A stretch of 64,000 bases of DNA from Rubrivivax gelatinosus (GCF_004340905.1 NZ_SLXD01000015.1:1-64000); one strand, 5' to 3'. Counted from the first letter of the stretch, positions 44,217 through 53,903 are shown. Program-made: numbers and translations. Notes: generated by a model not told the origin, from the letters alone.

Positions 44217-45909
44217 GTGCGGCTCCTTTGGGGATGAACAGCGAGAAGATGGTGCCGCGCGGCTCGTTCTCTTCGATGGTGATCGTACCGCCCGCCTGCT
44301 CGACGTAGGTCTTCACCAGGTGCAGGCCGATGCCGTGCTCGCCGCCGGGCTTGCTGCTCACGCCCAGGTCGAACAGCGTCTCGCGCACGCTGGCGTGCAC
44401 GCCGGCGCCGCTGTCGGCGACCTCGATGACGATCTCGTCGTCGGACTCGATCATCAGGAAGGACACGCGCTGCCCGGGCTCGCCGAGCGCCAGCGCGGCG
44501 TCGAAGGCGTTGTCCAGCAGGTTGCCGATGATCGACAGCCACTCCGAGACCTTCAGCGTCTCGGGCAGGCTGGTCAGCCGGCAGCCGGGGTCGAACACGA
44601 GTTCCAGCCCCAGCTCGCGCGCGCGGTAGTACTTGCCCAGCAGCATGCCGCACACCGGGGCGTTGAAGAAGGCCTGCGAGATCGTGTCGAGCACACGCTG
44701 CTGGGTGCGCGACTGCATGCGCGCGAGCTGCAGCGCCTCGTCGTAGTGCTTCATCTCCAGCAGGCCGGAGATCGTCGACAGCCAGTTCATGTGCTCGTGG
44801 CGCACGACGCGCAGGTTGTCGGCGTGGCGCCGCACCTGCGACAGCTGCAGGCTGAGCGTGGAGATGTCGTCCTTGCGCCGGAAGCTGAGCACCGCGCCCA
44901 CCGGCTTGCCGGCGACGACGATGGGCAGCCGGTTGGCGATGACCTGCACGTTGTTGAACAGCAGCACCGCGTCGCGGATCTCCGGCGGCGAGTCGGCACC
45001 CTCGCCGATGCCGCTGGGCGCGCCGCTGCCGACGACGTCGGAAAGCCGGCAGCCGATGATCTCGTGGCTGGGCCGCGTGTCGCCGACGATGTCGCGTGCG
45101 GCGTGGTTGATGGCGCGCACCCGGTCGTGGCGGTCGACGGCGATGACGCCTTCCATGATGGAGTCGAACACCGCCTCCTGCTGGCGCACCAGGCGCGAGA
45201 TCTCCGCCGGCTCCATGCCCAGCATCTGGCGCTTGATGCTGCGGGCGAAGAACCAGGCGCTGAGGAAGGTGGCGCCCAGCGCGACGGTGAGGAAGACGAC
45301 GACCGGGCCGCGCTGCGCGACGTCGCGGTCGAAGATGACGTCCTGCAGATAGCTCACCGAGACGACGCCGATGATGTGCTCGTCGTCGTCCTTGATCGGC
45401 GCCTTGCCGCGCAGGCCGTGGCCCAGCGAGCCGGTGCGCACCGTCACCTCGCTCACGCCGTCGTGCAGCACCGGCGTGTTGTCGTCGCCGACCATCGGCG
45501 TGCCCGGCGGCAGCATCGGGTGGTACAGCCGCCGCCCCTCGGAGTCGCCGATGACGATGAAGCTGGCGTCGGTGCGCTGCTTCATGGCCTTGGCGATGCG
45601 TTCGATGACCGGCAGGTCGCGCACCTTCACGGCCTCGACCAGTTGCGGGATCGCGGCGATCTGCTGCGCCTGCACGACGGCATGCTGGCCGAGCTGCTCG
45701 TACAGCGTGTCGTGCATGCGCTCGAAGACGTAGTAGCCGACGACGAGCAGCAGCGAGGACGAGACGCACAGCAGCAGCAGGAACAGCCGCACCTGGAAGG
45801 TCGCCATGCGCGCCAGGCGCTCGGCGAAGCCGGCGGCCAGCCGCCGGGCCGCGGGTCTCGGGCCGGGCGCCGGCGTGTCGTCGGCAAGTCGGGGATGCAC
45901 GCCGTCCAT
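44200..45909 (-). CDS. citA: citrate sensor histidine kinase (CitA/DcuS family)
   Basis: A 569-residue membrane kinase. Helix 1 (about 40-62) and helix 2 (about 202-222) enclose a periplasmic PAS-like (PDC) domain of about 140 residues with the ASFIVIGDSEGRRLYHP core. A cytoplasmic PAS follows (VFDSIMEGVIAVDRHDRVRA), then the dimerisation helix with His371 in RHEHMNWLSTISG, and an HATPase with NLLDNAFDAA, DSGAGV and GGEHGIGLHLV. AGGAG precedes the ATG. It follows citG and overlaps citB by 17 bases. Citrate as ligand is inferred from the gene set. Confidence 0.94.
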   Translation of the reverse strand: MDGVHPRLADDTPAPGPRPAARRLAAGFAERLARMATFQVRLFLLLLCVSSSLLLVVGYYVFERMHDTLYEQLGQHAVVQAQQIAAIPQLVEAVKVRDLPVIERIAKAMKQRTDASFIVIGDSEGRRLYHPMLPPGTPMVGDDNTPVLHDGVSEVTVRTGSLGHGLRGKAPIKDDDEHIIGVVSVSYLQDVIFDRDVAQRGPVVVFLTVALGATFLSAWFFARSIKRQMLGMEPAEISRLVRQQEAVFDSIMEGVIAVDRHDRVRAINHAARDIVGDTRPSHEIIGCRLSDVVGSGAPSGIGEGADSPPEIRDAVLLFNNVQVIANRLPIVVAGKPVGAVLSFRRKDDISTLSLQLSQVRRHADNLRVVRHEHMNWLSTISGLLEMKHYDEALQLARMQSRTQQRVLDTISQAFFNAPVCGMLLGKYYRARELGLELVFDPGCRLTSLPETLKVSEWLSIIGNLLDNAFDAALALGEPGQRVSFLMIESDDEIVIEVADSGAGVHASVRETLFDLGVSSKPGGEHGIGLHLVKTYVEQAGGTITIEENEPRGTIFSLFIPKGAARAAEA

Positions 45910-45995
45910 GCGTCGTCTCCTGGCGGGGGGCCGTCAGCGGCTGCGGCGCGTGCGCCGGTTCGTCGGGGCTCTGGGCTTGCCGGGCGGACGTCGGC

Positions 45996-47003
45996 TCATG
46001 GCGGGCACGCGGCGAGCGGCTCGGGCTTCGCGGCGCGACGGTGCGCGACGGGGAGCCCGGTCCGACCGCACTCTTCCGGTTGGGGATCGAAGCGGGACAG
46101 GAACCACGTCACGGCCAGCAGGTCGGCACTGCCGCCCGGGCTGATGTGGCGCCGGATCATCTCGCGGTCGAGACGGCTCATCTCGGCCAGGTGGTCCGGA
46201 GCGTCGACTCCGCCGGCCGCGAGCAGGGCCCGCGCGCGCGTCTGGACGAACTGCAGGGCCGAGATCCCGCCGCGCGCCACGAGATTCGTGTCCTGATTGT
46301 AGGCGAGCAGGTTCAGCAGCACGGCGTGCAGCGCCCCCTCCTCGCCGTGGCCGGCGGCGCGCGCGCGGCGCCAGGCCGGCAGCCCGTGGCGGCGCACGGT
46401 GGCGAAGCCGCTGGCGGCCTCGCCGCGCGCGCCGGGCAGGCCGTGCTCGCGGTACAGGCGCTCGCCGGCGGTGGCCGCCGGCCCGCCGTCGCGCAACTCG
46501 CGCGCCACCAGGCCGTCGCAGATCGCCGCCACCTCCAGGCACAGCCCGTCGGCATCGGCGGCCACGCCGCGCCCGGCCAGGCGGCCGGCCGCGGCGCACA
46601 GCAGACCGAGCGCGAAGACGCTGCCCTTGTGGGTGTTGACGCCGCCGGTGGCGCGCAACATCGCCCGCTCGCAGGCCTGGCCCTGCGGCCGCAGCCGCGG
46701 CAGGAACTCGACCGCCGGCCGCTCGCATTCGCTGCGCCCGAAGCGGAAGAAGACGCCGAGCCAGGGCTCGATCGCCGCGGCGCTGGCGCGGAACATGGCG
46801 AGGTCCATGTCGTCGTGCGCGCCGTTGTTGAAGCGGTCGACGAGACCCGGCTTGGGGCTCAGCTCGACCTCGCGGATCAGGGCCTCGTGGCCCCAGCCGG
46901 CGACGCGGCGGGTGTCCAGGATCGCAGGCCGGCGCGCGGCGGCCGCCGGCGCACACGCGCTCCCCCCTGCCGCGGGCGCGACGAAATCAGCAAACGGCCG
47001 CAT
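45996..47003 (-). CDS. citG: triphosphoribosyl-dephospho-CoA synthase
   Basis: A 335-residue enzyme that makes the precursor of the citrate lyase prosthetic group from ATP and dephospho-CoA. Family motifs are ELSPKPGLVDRFNNGAHDDM, ATGGVNTHKGSVFALG and the C-terminal HISPGGSADLLAVTWFL. A tail of about 25 residues rich in Arg and Pro follows the domain. The ATG chosen overlaps the citX stop region by 17 bases; a longer reading lies within citX. Its product is used by CitX to modify CitD. Confidence 0.93.
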   Translation of the reverse strand: MRPFADFVAPAAGGSACAPAAAARRPAILDTRRVAGWGHEALIREVELSPKPGLVDRFNNGAHDDMDLAMFRASAAAIEPWLGVFFRFGRSECERPAVEFLPRLRPQGQACERAMLRATGGVNTHKGSVFALGLLCAAAGRLAGRGVAADADGLCLEVAAICDGLVARELRDGGPAATAGERLYREHGLPGARGEAASGFATVRRHGLPAWRRARAAGHGEEGALHAVLLNLLAYNQDTNLVARGGISALQFVQTRARALLAAGGVDAPDHLAEMSRLDREMIRRHISPGGSADLLAVTWFLSRFDPQPEECGRTGLPVAHRRAAKPEPLAACPP

Positions 47004-47529
47004 GGCGATGGTTCTCCAAGAGGCGGGCGATCGCCGCCTGCAGTTGTTCGAGCGGGTGCGCACGCGAGCGCGCGCAGGCGTGGGCCGCCTCGTCGCAGAC
47101 CAGGCAGCGCCGCGGCGCCAGGCCCAGCGCGGTGCGCGACAGCGAGCGCCCGTCCAGGCCCAGCACGTCCAGGTCCCACAGACGGCCCAGCGCGTGCGTG
47201 TCCTCGAGCGCCACCGCGGCGCGCTTGAGCTGCACGGCGTCGGCGTCGATCGCCAGCAGCGCCTCGCAGCCGGTGACCTGCCGCCAGGCGCGGCAGGCGG
47301 CGACGCGCCAGCCGCGCTCGCGGCACAGCGCCTCCAGCCGCGCCAGCGCGACGCAGAACACCTCGCGCAGCGCGGCGCTGTCCTTCACCGGGCCGGGCGC
47401 CACCAGCGTCAGCGACAGCAGCGGCAGCCCGTGGGCCGCCAGCGCCGCCTGCTGGCTGCGCACGCGCTCCTCGCGCGCCGCCAGCATCTGCTCCAGCGTC
47501 ACCGGCACGGGCGTGTGGCTGCCGTCCAT
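46987..47529 (-). CDS. citX: apo-citrate lyase phosphoribosyl-dephospho-CoA transferase
   Basis: A 180-residue transferase that attaches the CitG product to the acyl carrier CitD. Recognisable are the N-terminal VTLEQMLAAREERVRSQQAA, the nucleotide-binding motif GRLWDLDVLG shared with MdcG-type enzymes, and the C-terminal RRCLVCDEAAHACARSRAHP segment. It lies 10 bp after citF and overlaps citG by 17 bases, an order usual in citrate lyase operons. Confidence 0.93.
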   Translation of the reverse strand: MDGSHTPVPVTLEQMLAAREERVRSQQAALAAHGLPLLSLTLVAPGPVKDSAALREVFCVALARLEALCRERGWRVAACRAWRQVTGCEALLAIDADAVQLKRAAVALEDTHALGRLWDLDVLGLDGRSLSRTALGLAPRRCLVCDEAAHACARSRAHPLEQLQAAIARLLENHRHAAVC

Positions 47530-47539
47530 ACGCCCTCCC

Positions 47540-49060
47540 TCAGGGCTTGACCTGGCGCACGACGTCGATCACCGAGCCGTCGCGGTAGCGCACGACGCCG
47601 ACGATCTTGTCGAGGAACTCGATGGCCTGCGGTTCGCCGGTCAGCGCGACCGAGCGCGCATGCAGCTCCTCGATGCCCATCACCGGCAGGCCGGCGGCGC
47701 GCAGGCGCTCGGCGACGTCGGGGCGGTTGGGGTTCACCGCGATGCCGTGGTCGGTGACCAGCACGCCGATGCACTCGCCCGGCGTGACGACGGTCGTCAC
47801 GCGGCGCACGATGGTCGGGATGCGGCTGCGGATCAGCGGCGCGACGACGATCGCCAGATTGGCCGCCGCGGCGACGTCGCTGTGGCCGCCGGAGGCGCCG
47901 CGCATCACGCCGTCGGAGCCGGTGATGACGTTGACGTTGAAGTCCAGGTCGATCTCCAGCGCCGACAGGATGACCAGGTCGACGCGGTCGCAGAACGTGC
48001 CCTTGGAGCTCGGGTTGGCGTACTCGTTGGTCGAGACCTCGACGTGCTCGGGCGAGCTGCGCAGCGACTCGGCGGCGTCGGCATCGAAGCTCTGCGTGTC
48101 GACCAGCTTGGTGATCAGGCCCTTGCGGTGCAGGTCGACGATGCCGCCGGTGATGCCGCCCAGCGCGAACGCGGCCTTGATGCCGGCCTTGCGCATGCGC
48201 GGCTCGAGGAAACGCGTGGCCGCGGTCGACGACGCGCCCGAGCCGGTCTGCAGCGAGAAGCCGTCGCGGAAGTAGCCCGAGTGCTCCATCACGTCGGCGG
48301 CCCAGCGCGCGATCAGCAGCTCGCGCGGGTTGCTCGTCACGCGCGCCGCGCCGACGCTGATCTTCGACGGGTCGCCGACCTGGGCGACCTTGACGATGCA
48401 GTCGACCTGGTCCTGCGAGATGCTCGCCGGCGTGTTGGGGAAGTCGACGAAGTCCTCGGTCAGCAGCACGACGTGGCGCGCGAACTGCGCATCGACCTTG
48501 GCATAGCCCAGCGAGCCGCAGCGCGACTTGCCGCTGACGCCGTTGGCGTTGCCGAACTCGTCGCAGGCCGAGACGCCGAGGAAGGCGACGTCGATCTTCA
48601 GCTCGCCGCTCTTGATCAGGTGCACGCGCCCGCCGTGCGAGTGGATGTGCACCGGGTGTTCCATCAGCCCGTTGGAGATCGCCTCGGCGAGCTTGCCGCG
48701 CATGCCCGAGGTGTAGATGCGGCTGATGACGCCGTTGCGGATGTGCTCGATCAGCGGTGCGTTGCAGCTCAGCAGCGACGACGAGGCCAGCGTCAGCTTG
48801 CGCAGGCCCATGTCGGCCAGCACCTGGACGACGTGGTTGATCGTCTTGTCCCCCTCGCGGAACGCGTGGTGGAAGGAGATCGTCATGCCGTCCGTCAGGC
48901 CGACGCGGCGCACGGCCTCTTCCAGCGAGGCGGCGATCTTGCGCGAGAGCTTGGCCTGCGGGTCGCGCAGGTGCGGGGTGTGGTGCGCGTAGTCCTGGAA
49001 GGCTTCGAGCCCGCGCAGCGCCGGCTCGTGGCGCAGGACGTCTTGCAATGTCGTGTTCAT
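47540..49060 (-). CDS. citF: citrate lyase alpha subunit (citrate:acetyl-ACP transferase)
   Basis: A 506-residue subunit that exchanges acetyl for citryl on the prosthetic group of CitD. It carries clear CitF segments: GMTISFHHAFREGDKTINHV, SGMRGKLAEAISNGLM, DEFGNANGVSGKSRCGSLGY, FSLQTGSGASSTAATRFL and GASGGHSDVAAAANLAIV. The length is normal. The ATG at 49060 sits 20 bp downstream of citE; a very long upstream reading of the same frame is an artefact crossing citE and citD. Confidence 0.97.
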   Translation of the reverse strand: MNTTLQDVLRHEPALRGLEAFQDYAHHTPHLRDPQAKLSRKIAASLEEAVRRVGLTDGMTISFHHAFREGDKTINHVVQVLADMGLRKLTLASSSLLSCNAPLIEHIRNGVISRIYTSGMRGKLAEAISNGLMEHPVHIHSHGGRVHLIKSGELKIDVAFLGVSACDEFGNANGVSGKSRCGSLGYAKVDAQFARHVVLLTEDFVDFPNTPASISQDQVDCIVKVAQVGDPSKISVGAARVTSNPRELLIARWAADVMEHSGYFRDGFSLQTGSGASSTAATRFLEPRMRKAGIKAAFALGGITGGIVDLHRKGLITKLVDTQSFDADAAESLRSSPEHVEVSTNEYANPSSKGTFCDRVDLVILSALEIDLDFNVNVITGSDGVMRGASGGHSDVAAAANLAIVVAPLIRSRIPTIVRRVTTVVTPGECIGVLVTDHGIAVNPNRPDVAERLRAAGLPVMGIEELHARSVALTGEPQAIEFLDKIVGVVRYRDGSVIDVVRQVKP

Positions 49061-49080
49061 GGAAGGAACTCCGGAGGGGG

Positions 49081-49953
49081 TCACTTGCGCACGCCCGAGG
49101 CCTGGGCGCGTTGCAGCACCCGGCGGGCGTGGTTGACGATGGGCGCGTCGATCATCTTTCCGTTGAGCGAGACGACGCCCAGGCCTTCGCGCTCGGCCTT
49201 GTCGGCGGCGGCGATGACACGCTGCGCGTGCTCGACGTCCTCTTCGGTCGGCGCGTAGGCGTTGTGCAGCAGCTCGATCTGGCGCGGGTTGATCAGCGAC
49301 TTGCCGTTGAAGCCCAGCTTGCGGATCAGCTCGACCTCGCGCAGGAAGCCGGCCTCGTCGTTGACGTCGGAATAGACGACGTCGAAGGCGTCGATGCCGG
49401 CCACGCGCGCGGCGTGCAGCACCGCGCAGCGGGCATAGAACAGCTCGGTGCCGTCGCCGCGCTCGGTCTGCATGTCCATCACGTAGTCGAAGCCGGCCAG
49501 CGCGATGCCGACCAGGCGCTTGCTCGCGGTGGCGATGGCCAGCGCGTTGACGACGCCCGAGGCGGACTCGATGGCGGCCATCAGCCGCGTGGAGCCGACT
49601 TCGCGGCCGCATTCGCGCTCGATGCGTTCGACCTGGGCCTCCAGCTCGTGCACGTCGGCGGCGCTGTCGGTCTTGGGCAGGCGCACGATGTCGACGCCGG
49701 CACGCACCACGGCTTCCAGGTCGGCCAGGCCGAAGGGCGTGGACAGCGGGTTGATGCGCACCACGGTCTCGATGTCGGCGTAGGCCGGGTTCTGCAGCGC
49801 ATGGAAGACCAGCAGCCGCGCGGCGTCCTTCTCGCGCAGCGAGACCGCGTCCTCCAGGTCGAACATGATCGAGTCGGGCTTGTAGACGAACGCGGTGCTC
49901 AGCATCGCGGCGTTGGCCCCGGGCAGGAACAGCATGCTTCGGCGCAGTGTCAT
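49081..49953 (-). CDS. citE: citrate lyase beta subunit (citryl-ACP lyase)
   Basis: A 290-residue TIM-barrel lyase splitting citryl-ACP into oxaloacetate and acetyl-ACP. Signatures are [31 protein letters not shown], the acidic metal ligands in [14 protein letters not shown] and DYVMDMQ, and the catalytic [11 protein letters not shown] region. Its start overlaps the citD stop by ATGA. Standard length for CitE. Confidence 0.96.
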   Translation of the reverse strand: MTLRRSMLFLPGANAAMLSTAFVYKPDSIMFDLEDAVSLREKDAARLLVFHALQNPAYADIETVVRINPLSTPFGLADLEAVVRAGVDIVRLPKTDSAADVHELEAQVERIERECGREVGSTRLMAAIESASGVVNALAIATASKRLVGIALAGFDYVMDMQTERGDGTELFYARCAVLHAARVAGIDAFDVVYSDVNDEAGFLREVELIRKLGFNGKSLINPRQIELLHNAYAPTEEDVEHAQRVIAAADKAEREGLGVVSLNGKMIDAPIVNHARRVLQRAQASGVRK

Positions 49954-50246
49954 GACAGTCGGCTCCAGTCGATCTGCACTTGCCCGGCGCCGCGCAGCAC
50001 GGCGGTCTGAACGCGGGCACGAATGGCGCAGTCCAGCGCCCCCTTGTCCTCGACGACGACGAGGCCGGCCGTCACGCCCAGGCGCTCCAGCGTCTCGGCG
50101 ATGACACGGCGGATCTGGGCGCCGAACTGGCGCATCACTTCGCTCTCGATGACCAGCTCCAGGCGCCCGTCGGCGGCTGGAGCGACCTTGACCAGCAGGT
50201 CGCTGGATTCCAGCGTCCCTGCCAGGGCTTCCTTGACGATTTGCAT
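49950..50246 (-). CDS. citD: citrate lyase acyl carrier protein (gamma subunit)
   Basis: A 98-residue acyl carrier. Ser14 in GTLESSD is the residue that carries the phosphoribosyl-dephospho-CoA arm. The remainder ([40 protein letters not shown]) is typical CitD. The ATG follows a GAGAGG-like ribosome site. The stop overlaps citE by ATGA. The acetyl group on this arm determines the active state of the enzyme and is the target of the deacetylase described biochemically in this species. Confidence 0.95.
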   Translation of the reverse strand: MQIVKEALAGTLESSDLLVKVAPAADGRLELVIESEVMRQFGAQIRRVIAETLERLGVTAGLVVVEDKGALDCAIRARVQTAVLRGAGQVQIDWSRLS

Positions 50247-50307
50247 CGTTGAACCTCTCGTGGTGGGCCGGCCCGCGGGCCGGCCCGTGAATGCACGGCG
50301 TGCCGTG

Positions 50308-51363
50308 CTAGGCACTGACTTCTCCCCGCTCGCGCCGGAACGCGGGGGCGTACTTGTCGTTGAGCAGCTGCAGCGTGTCCGGCGGCACCAGCGACGCGAT
50401 GCGGCCCGGATGGCCGGCGCGCAGCAGCCGCCGCACCTCGGACGCCGAGATCGGCACGCCTTCGCAGGACGTGCGCGGAATCTCGACGACGGCCACCGGC
50501 GGCGCCGCCGAAGGCGCCTGCTGCAGCCAGTACTGCATGTCGGCGTTGTATTTGCGGGTGGTCGCGCAGAAGGGCTCGGTGCCGACGAAGCGGTGCGTCA
50601 CGCCCAGCGCCGGCGCGATGTAGTCGCGGAACAGCAGCAGGTCGATCGCGGTGCAGCAGTCGCCGACGATGCCCTTCTCCTTGAAGAAGTAGTCGGGAAA
50701 GCTGGCGCGCGAGACCATGTATTCAGAGCCGTGGTGCAGCGTCAGCCGCGGGATCGCGCTCACGCCCTTGTGCACCAGCGCGAAGCGGTCGCGGTAGGAG
50801 AACTGCGAGACGTCCTCGCGCACGACGAACAGGTGCAGCCAGTCGCATTGCGCCGCGGCCAGCCGCACCAGGTACTCGTGGCCACGCGTGAACGGGTTGG
50901 CGTTCATCACGACGCAGCCGATGCGCCGGCCCGAGCGGCGCTCGGTGGCCAGGCGGCGGCAGTAGCCGCTGATGCCCACCGGCGTGTTCTCCATCAGGCT
51001 GACGTGGCCCGGCACCTCGGCCAGCGCGTGGAAGCCGCAGCCGGCGAAGAACTCGACATTGCGCGGCCGCGTGTAGAGGAACAGGTGCAGGTGGCCGCGT
51101 TCGAGCGCCAGGTGCACGATCTCGCTCATCAGCGTCAGCGACAGCGAGCTGCCGCGAAAGTCGGGCGCCGTCGCCACGCACTTGACGATGTTGTGGTCCA
51201 GCCCGGCGCAGGCGACCAGCCGGCGGCCGTGGCGGCCGACGACGAAGGTCTCGATGCCGTCCTCGATGTCCAGCTCGCACTGCGCCAGCAGTTCGCGCAC
51301 CTCGGCACGCTCCTGCGGCGCCTCGCGCGGGTCGATGGCGTAAAACTCGATGTCGTCGCTCAC
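50308..51363 (-). CDS. citC: [citrate (pro-3S)-lyase] ligase
   Basis: About 351 residues from a GTG start. It activates citrate lyase by acetylating the CitD prosthetic thiol with ATP and acetate. An N-terminal GNAT-like domain (VACAGLDHNIVKCVATAPDF, then GSSLSLTLMSEIVHLA) is followed by a nucleotidyltransferase domain with NANPFTRGHEYLV. The C-terminal part holds ISASEVRRLLRAG. GGAG lies eight bases before this GTG; a GTG ten codons upstream is possible but worse spaced. It lies between the FAH-fold gene and citD on the same strand. Confidence 0.94.
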   Translation of the reverse strand: MSDDIEFYAIDPREAPQERAEVRELLAQCELDIEDGIETFVVGRHGRRLVACAGLDHNIVKCVATAPDFRGSSLSLTLMSEIVHLALERGHLHLFLYTRPRNVEFFAGCGFHALAEVPGHVSLMENTPVGISGYCRRLATERRSGRRIGCVVMNANPFTRGHEYLVRLAAAQCDWLHLFVVREDVSQFSYRDRFALVHKGVSAIPRLTLHHGSEYMVSRASFPDYFFKEKGIVGDCCTAIDLLLFRDYIAPALGVTHRFVGTEPFCATTRKYNADMQYWLQQAPSAAPPVAVVEIPRTSCEGVPISASEVRRLLRAGHPGRIASLVPPDTLQLLNDKYAPAFRRERGEVSA

Positions 51364-51452
51364 GATGGGCGCTCCGTCGGTGCGGACGGACACGGCGCTC
51401 CGGGGCGGGCCGCGCCGCGGCGGCCCCGGATGCCTTGTCGCATCCGCTCAGC

Positions 51453-52352
51453 TCATGCGGCGGCGGTTTCGGCGGCCTCGGGCAGCTCGTAGCCCTCGAA
51501 GGGTTCGAGCACCTCGTCGGCGATCACGTTGCAGAGCCGGCCGATGCCGGAGATCTCCACCTCGATCGTGTCGCCGGCCTTCATGAACAGCGGCGGCACG
51601 CGCTTCTTGCCGACGCCCCCGGGCGAGCCGGTGATGATCACGTCGCCGGGCGACAGCGCGCTGAAGGTGCTGATGTATTCGATCAGCGCGGCCACCGGGT
51701 GGATCATGTTGGCCGTCGAGTCGTCCTGCACCTGCTGGCCGTTGAGGAAGGTGCGCAGCTGCAGCTGCTGCGGGTCGGGCAGCTCGTCGCTGGTCACCAT
51801 CCACGGGCCGAAGGCCCCGGTCTCGCGCCAGTTCTTGCCGGCGGTGAACCAGGTGTGCTGCCAGTCGCGCGCCGAGCCATCCATGTAGCAGGCGTAGCCG
51901 GCCACGTGCAGCAGCGCGTCCTCGCGCCGGATGCCGCGGCCGCCGGTGCCGATGATCACGGCGAGCTCGCCCTCGTAGTCGAACTCGCGGCTGTGAGCCG
52001 GCTTGATGACCGGGCAGCGGTGGCCGGTCTGCGAGTCGGGGAAACGCACGAACAGCGTCGGCGCCGGATTCGTCTCGTTGAACTCCTGGCGCTTGGCCGC
52101 GTAGTTCATGCCGACGCAGAAGATCTTGTTCGGGTGCTCGATGACGGGCAGGAAGCTCACTTCGTCTTCCTGGTAGTCAGGCGCGGCCGCCTCGTGGTGG
52201 CGGGCCAGCGCGACGCCGCCGGTCACGGCCAGCAGCGAGCGCAGGGAGGGGAAACGTTCGCCGAGGCGGCTGCCGAGGTCGACGATGCCGCGTTCGGTGC
52301 GGATGCCGTAGCTGCGCTTGCCGCGGCTGTTGCGGAAACTGAGCAGTTTCAT
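51453..52352 (-). CDS. FAH-fold hydrolase/decarboxylase in the citrate cluster (candidate oxaloacetate decarboxylase)
   Basis: A 299-residue FAH-superfamily protein. An N-terminal domain of about 80 residues precedes the catalytic core: IFCVGMNYAAKRQEFN, the metal-binding glutamates of FDYEGELAVIIG, aspartate in YACYMDGSARDWQ, then FTAGKNWRETGAFGPW and DVIITGSPGGVG. Members include fumarylacetoacetases, acylpyruvases and oxaloacetate decarboxylases (FAHD1-like). Its place between the citrate transporter and citC is unusual. Citrate lyase yields oxaloacetate, and no oadGAB sodium-pump genes are present, so decarboxylation of oxaloacetate to pyruvate is a reasonable hypothesis. A role in another keto-acid pathway is the alternative. 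Confidence 0.88.
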   Translation of the reverse strand: MKLLSFRNSRGKRSYGIRTERGIVDLGSRLGERFPSLRSLLAVTGGVALARHHEAAAPDYQEDEVSFLPVIEHPNKIFCVGMNYAAKRQEFNETNPAPTLFVRFPDSQTGHRCPVIKPAHSREFDYEGELAVIIGTGGRGIRREDALLHVAGYACYMDGSARDWQHTWFTAGKNWRETGAFGPWMVTSDELPDPQQLQLRTFLNGQQVQDDSTANMIHPVAALIEYISTFSALSPGDVIITGSPGGVGKKRVPPLFMKAGDTIEVEISGIGRLCNVIADEVLEPFEGYELPEAAETAAA

Positions 52353-52438
52353 GGGGTCCTCTTGGGGAGCTGGGGCGTCGGCGCTGCCGCGGCGGCAGGT
52401 CGCCGACGCCGTGGATAGGGAGATGCGGGACTCGGGAC

Positions 52439-53809
52439 TCAGGCCACCAGGCGCGACAGCACCAGCAGCGAGACGGTCACGTTGATCGCGCCGCCGATGC
52501 GGGTGGCGATCTGGGCGAAGGGCATCAGCTGCATGCGGTTGGACGCCGACAGGATGGCCACGTCGCCGGTGCCGCCCTGGCCGCACTGCGTGCAGGACAC
52601 GACGGCGGCGTCGACCGGGTACATGCCGAGCTTGCGCGAGACCAGGAAGCCGGTGCCGACGACGGTCAGCACGGTGGCGACGATGACGGCGATGTTGTCC
52701 AGCGCGAAGGCGGCGACCAGGCGCTCCCACGGCGTGATGGCGACACCGACGGCGAACAGCACCGGGTAGGTCACCGAGGTCTGGAAGAACTTGTAGACCG
52801 AGCGCGCACCTTCGGTCAGCGAAGGCGAGGCGGCCTGCGTCAGCTTGACGAGCACGGCGACGAACAGCATGCCCACCGGCGCCGGCAGCCCGATCACGCG
52901 GAAGCCCAGCATGCCGATCATGTACAGGCTGATGGCCATCAGCGCCGCGGCCGCCAGGCCGGTGACGTCGAGGCCCTTGCCGCCGGCCTCGCTCTTGGCC
53001 GCGAGCTCGTTCTCGTCGGCGGCGCCCGGCAGCAGCTTGCCGTTGCCGGTCAGGTGCGGGTGGCGGTTGCCGATCGCACCGAGCACGCCCGAGAGCATGA
53101 TCGCGACGACGTTGGCCATCATCACCATCGGGATGATCCGGCCGAACATCTCGCCCTGGTCCTGATGGAGGATCTCGGCGAAGCCGATGGACAGCGGGAT
53201 CGCGCCTTCGCCGACGCCGCCGGCCATGCACGGCAGGACGATGAAGAAGAAGGTCTCGTAGGCGCTCTTGCCGACGGCGACGCCGGCCAGCGTGCCCACC
53301 ACCATGCCGGCGACGGCGGCACAGCCCATCGGGATCACGATCTTCATGAAGCCCTGGATCAGCGTCTTGCGATCCATGCTCATGATGCTGCCGACGATGA
53401 CGCAGCAGATGTACAGATAGAGGATGCCGGTGGCCTTGTAGAACTTCGTCGTCGCCTCGACGACGATGTCCGGCAGCAGGCCGTAGTACACCAGCGCCGA
53501 CGGGATGAAGGTGGCGCAGATCGCGGCCGCCCCCATCTTGCCGATCACCGGGATGCGCTTGCCGATCTCACCGCAGGCGAAACCGAAGAAGGCGAGCGTC
53601 ACGGCCATCACCGTCAGCTCGTTCGTCAGGCCGCCCTTGGTATTGGCCAGGGCCAGCACCAGGGCGCCGGCCAGCACGAACAGCGGCAGCGGTATGACGC
53701 CGACCTTGGCCTCCATCAGGCGCCACCAGCCATGGGGCCAGAACTTCTGCCCGGCGGCAGCGGTGCCACCGGGCACGGCCTCCAGGGTTGCGGGGCTTGC
53801 TTCACTCAT
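52439..53809 (-). CDS. citS: 2-hydroxycarboxylate transporter family protein, probable citrate transporter (CitS-like)
   Basis: A 456-residue inner-membrane carrier of the 2HCT family (CitS, CitP, MleP). It has about eleven hydrophobic segments and the two family reentrant-loop motifs: CMAGGVGEGAIPLS in the first half and CTQCGQGGTGDVAIL in the second. In Klebsiella CitS imports citrate with sodium. The gene heads the enzyme genes here, so citrate is the likely substrate, although malate or another 2-hydroxycarboxylate is possible. GGAG precedes the ATG. The upstream 346 bp (53810-54155) contain inverted repeats but no convincing gene. Confidence 0.92.
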   Translation of the reverse strand: MSEASPATLEAVPGGTAAAGQKFWPHGWWRLMEAKVGVIPLPLFVLAGALVLALANTKGGLTNELTVMAVTLAFFGFACGEIGKRIPVIGKMGAAAICATFIPSALVYYGLLPDIVVEATTKFYKATGILYLYICCVIVGSIMSMDRKTLIQGFMKIVIPMGCAAVAGMVVGTLAGVAVGKSAYETFFFIVLPCMAGGVGEGAIPLSIGFAEILHQDQGEMFGRIIPMVMMANVVAIMLSGVLGAIGNRHPHLTGNGKLLPGAADENELAAKSEAGGKGLDVTGLAAAALMAISLYMIGMLGFRVIGLPAPVGMLFVAVLVKLTQAASPSLTEGARSVYKFFQTSVTYPVLFAVGVAITPWERLVAAFALDNIAVIVATVLTVVGTGFLVSRKLGMYPVDAAVVSCTQCGQGGTGDVAILSASNRMQLMPFAQIATRIGGAINVTVSLLVLSRLVA

Positions 53810-53842
53810 GATATCGCTCCGTTGGTTTCCGTCTTGCGGTTT

Positions 53843-53903
53843 CCCCGGTATCCACGGGGGGAGTCTGTCTCTCTCCGGCAATATCCCGAATGGGTATTTC
53901 GGG
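53843..53903. promoter_or_regulatory. paired inverted repeats in the citS leader
   Basis: CCCCG-N7-CGGGG (53843-53859) and CCCGAA-N7-TTCGGG (53885-53903) have the same 7-base spacer and centres 43 bp apart, just upstream of citS. They may be regulator sites or RNA hairpins. A separate 8-bp stem, CGTGCCGG/CCGGCACG, lies at 54067-54088 and could end transcription of the small gene upstream. Confidence 0.35.
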
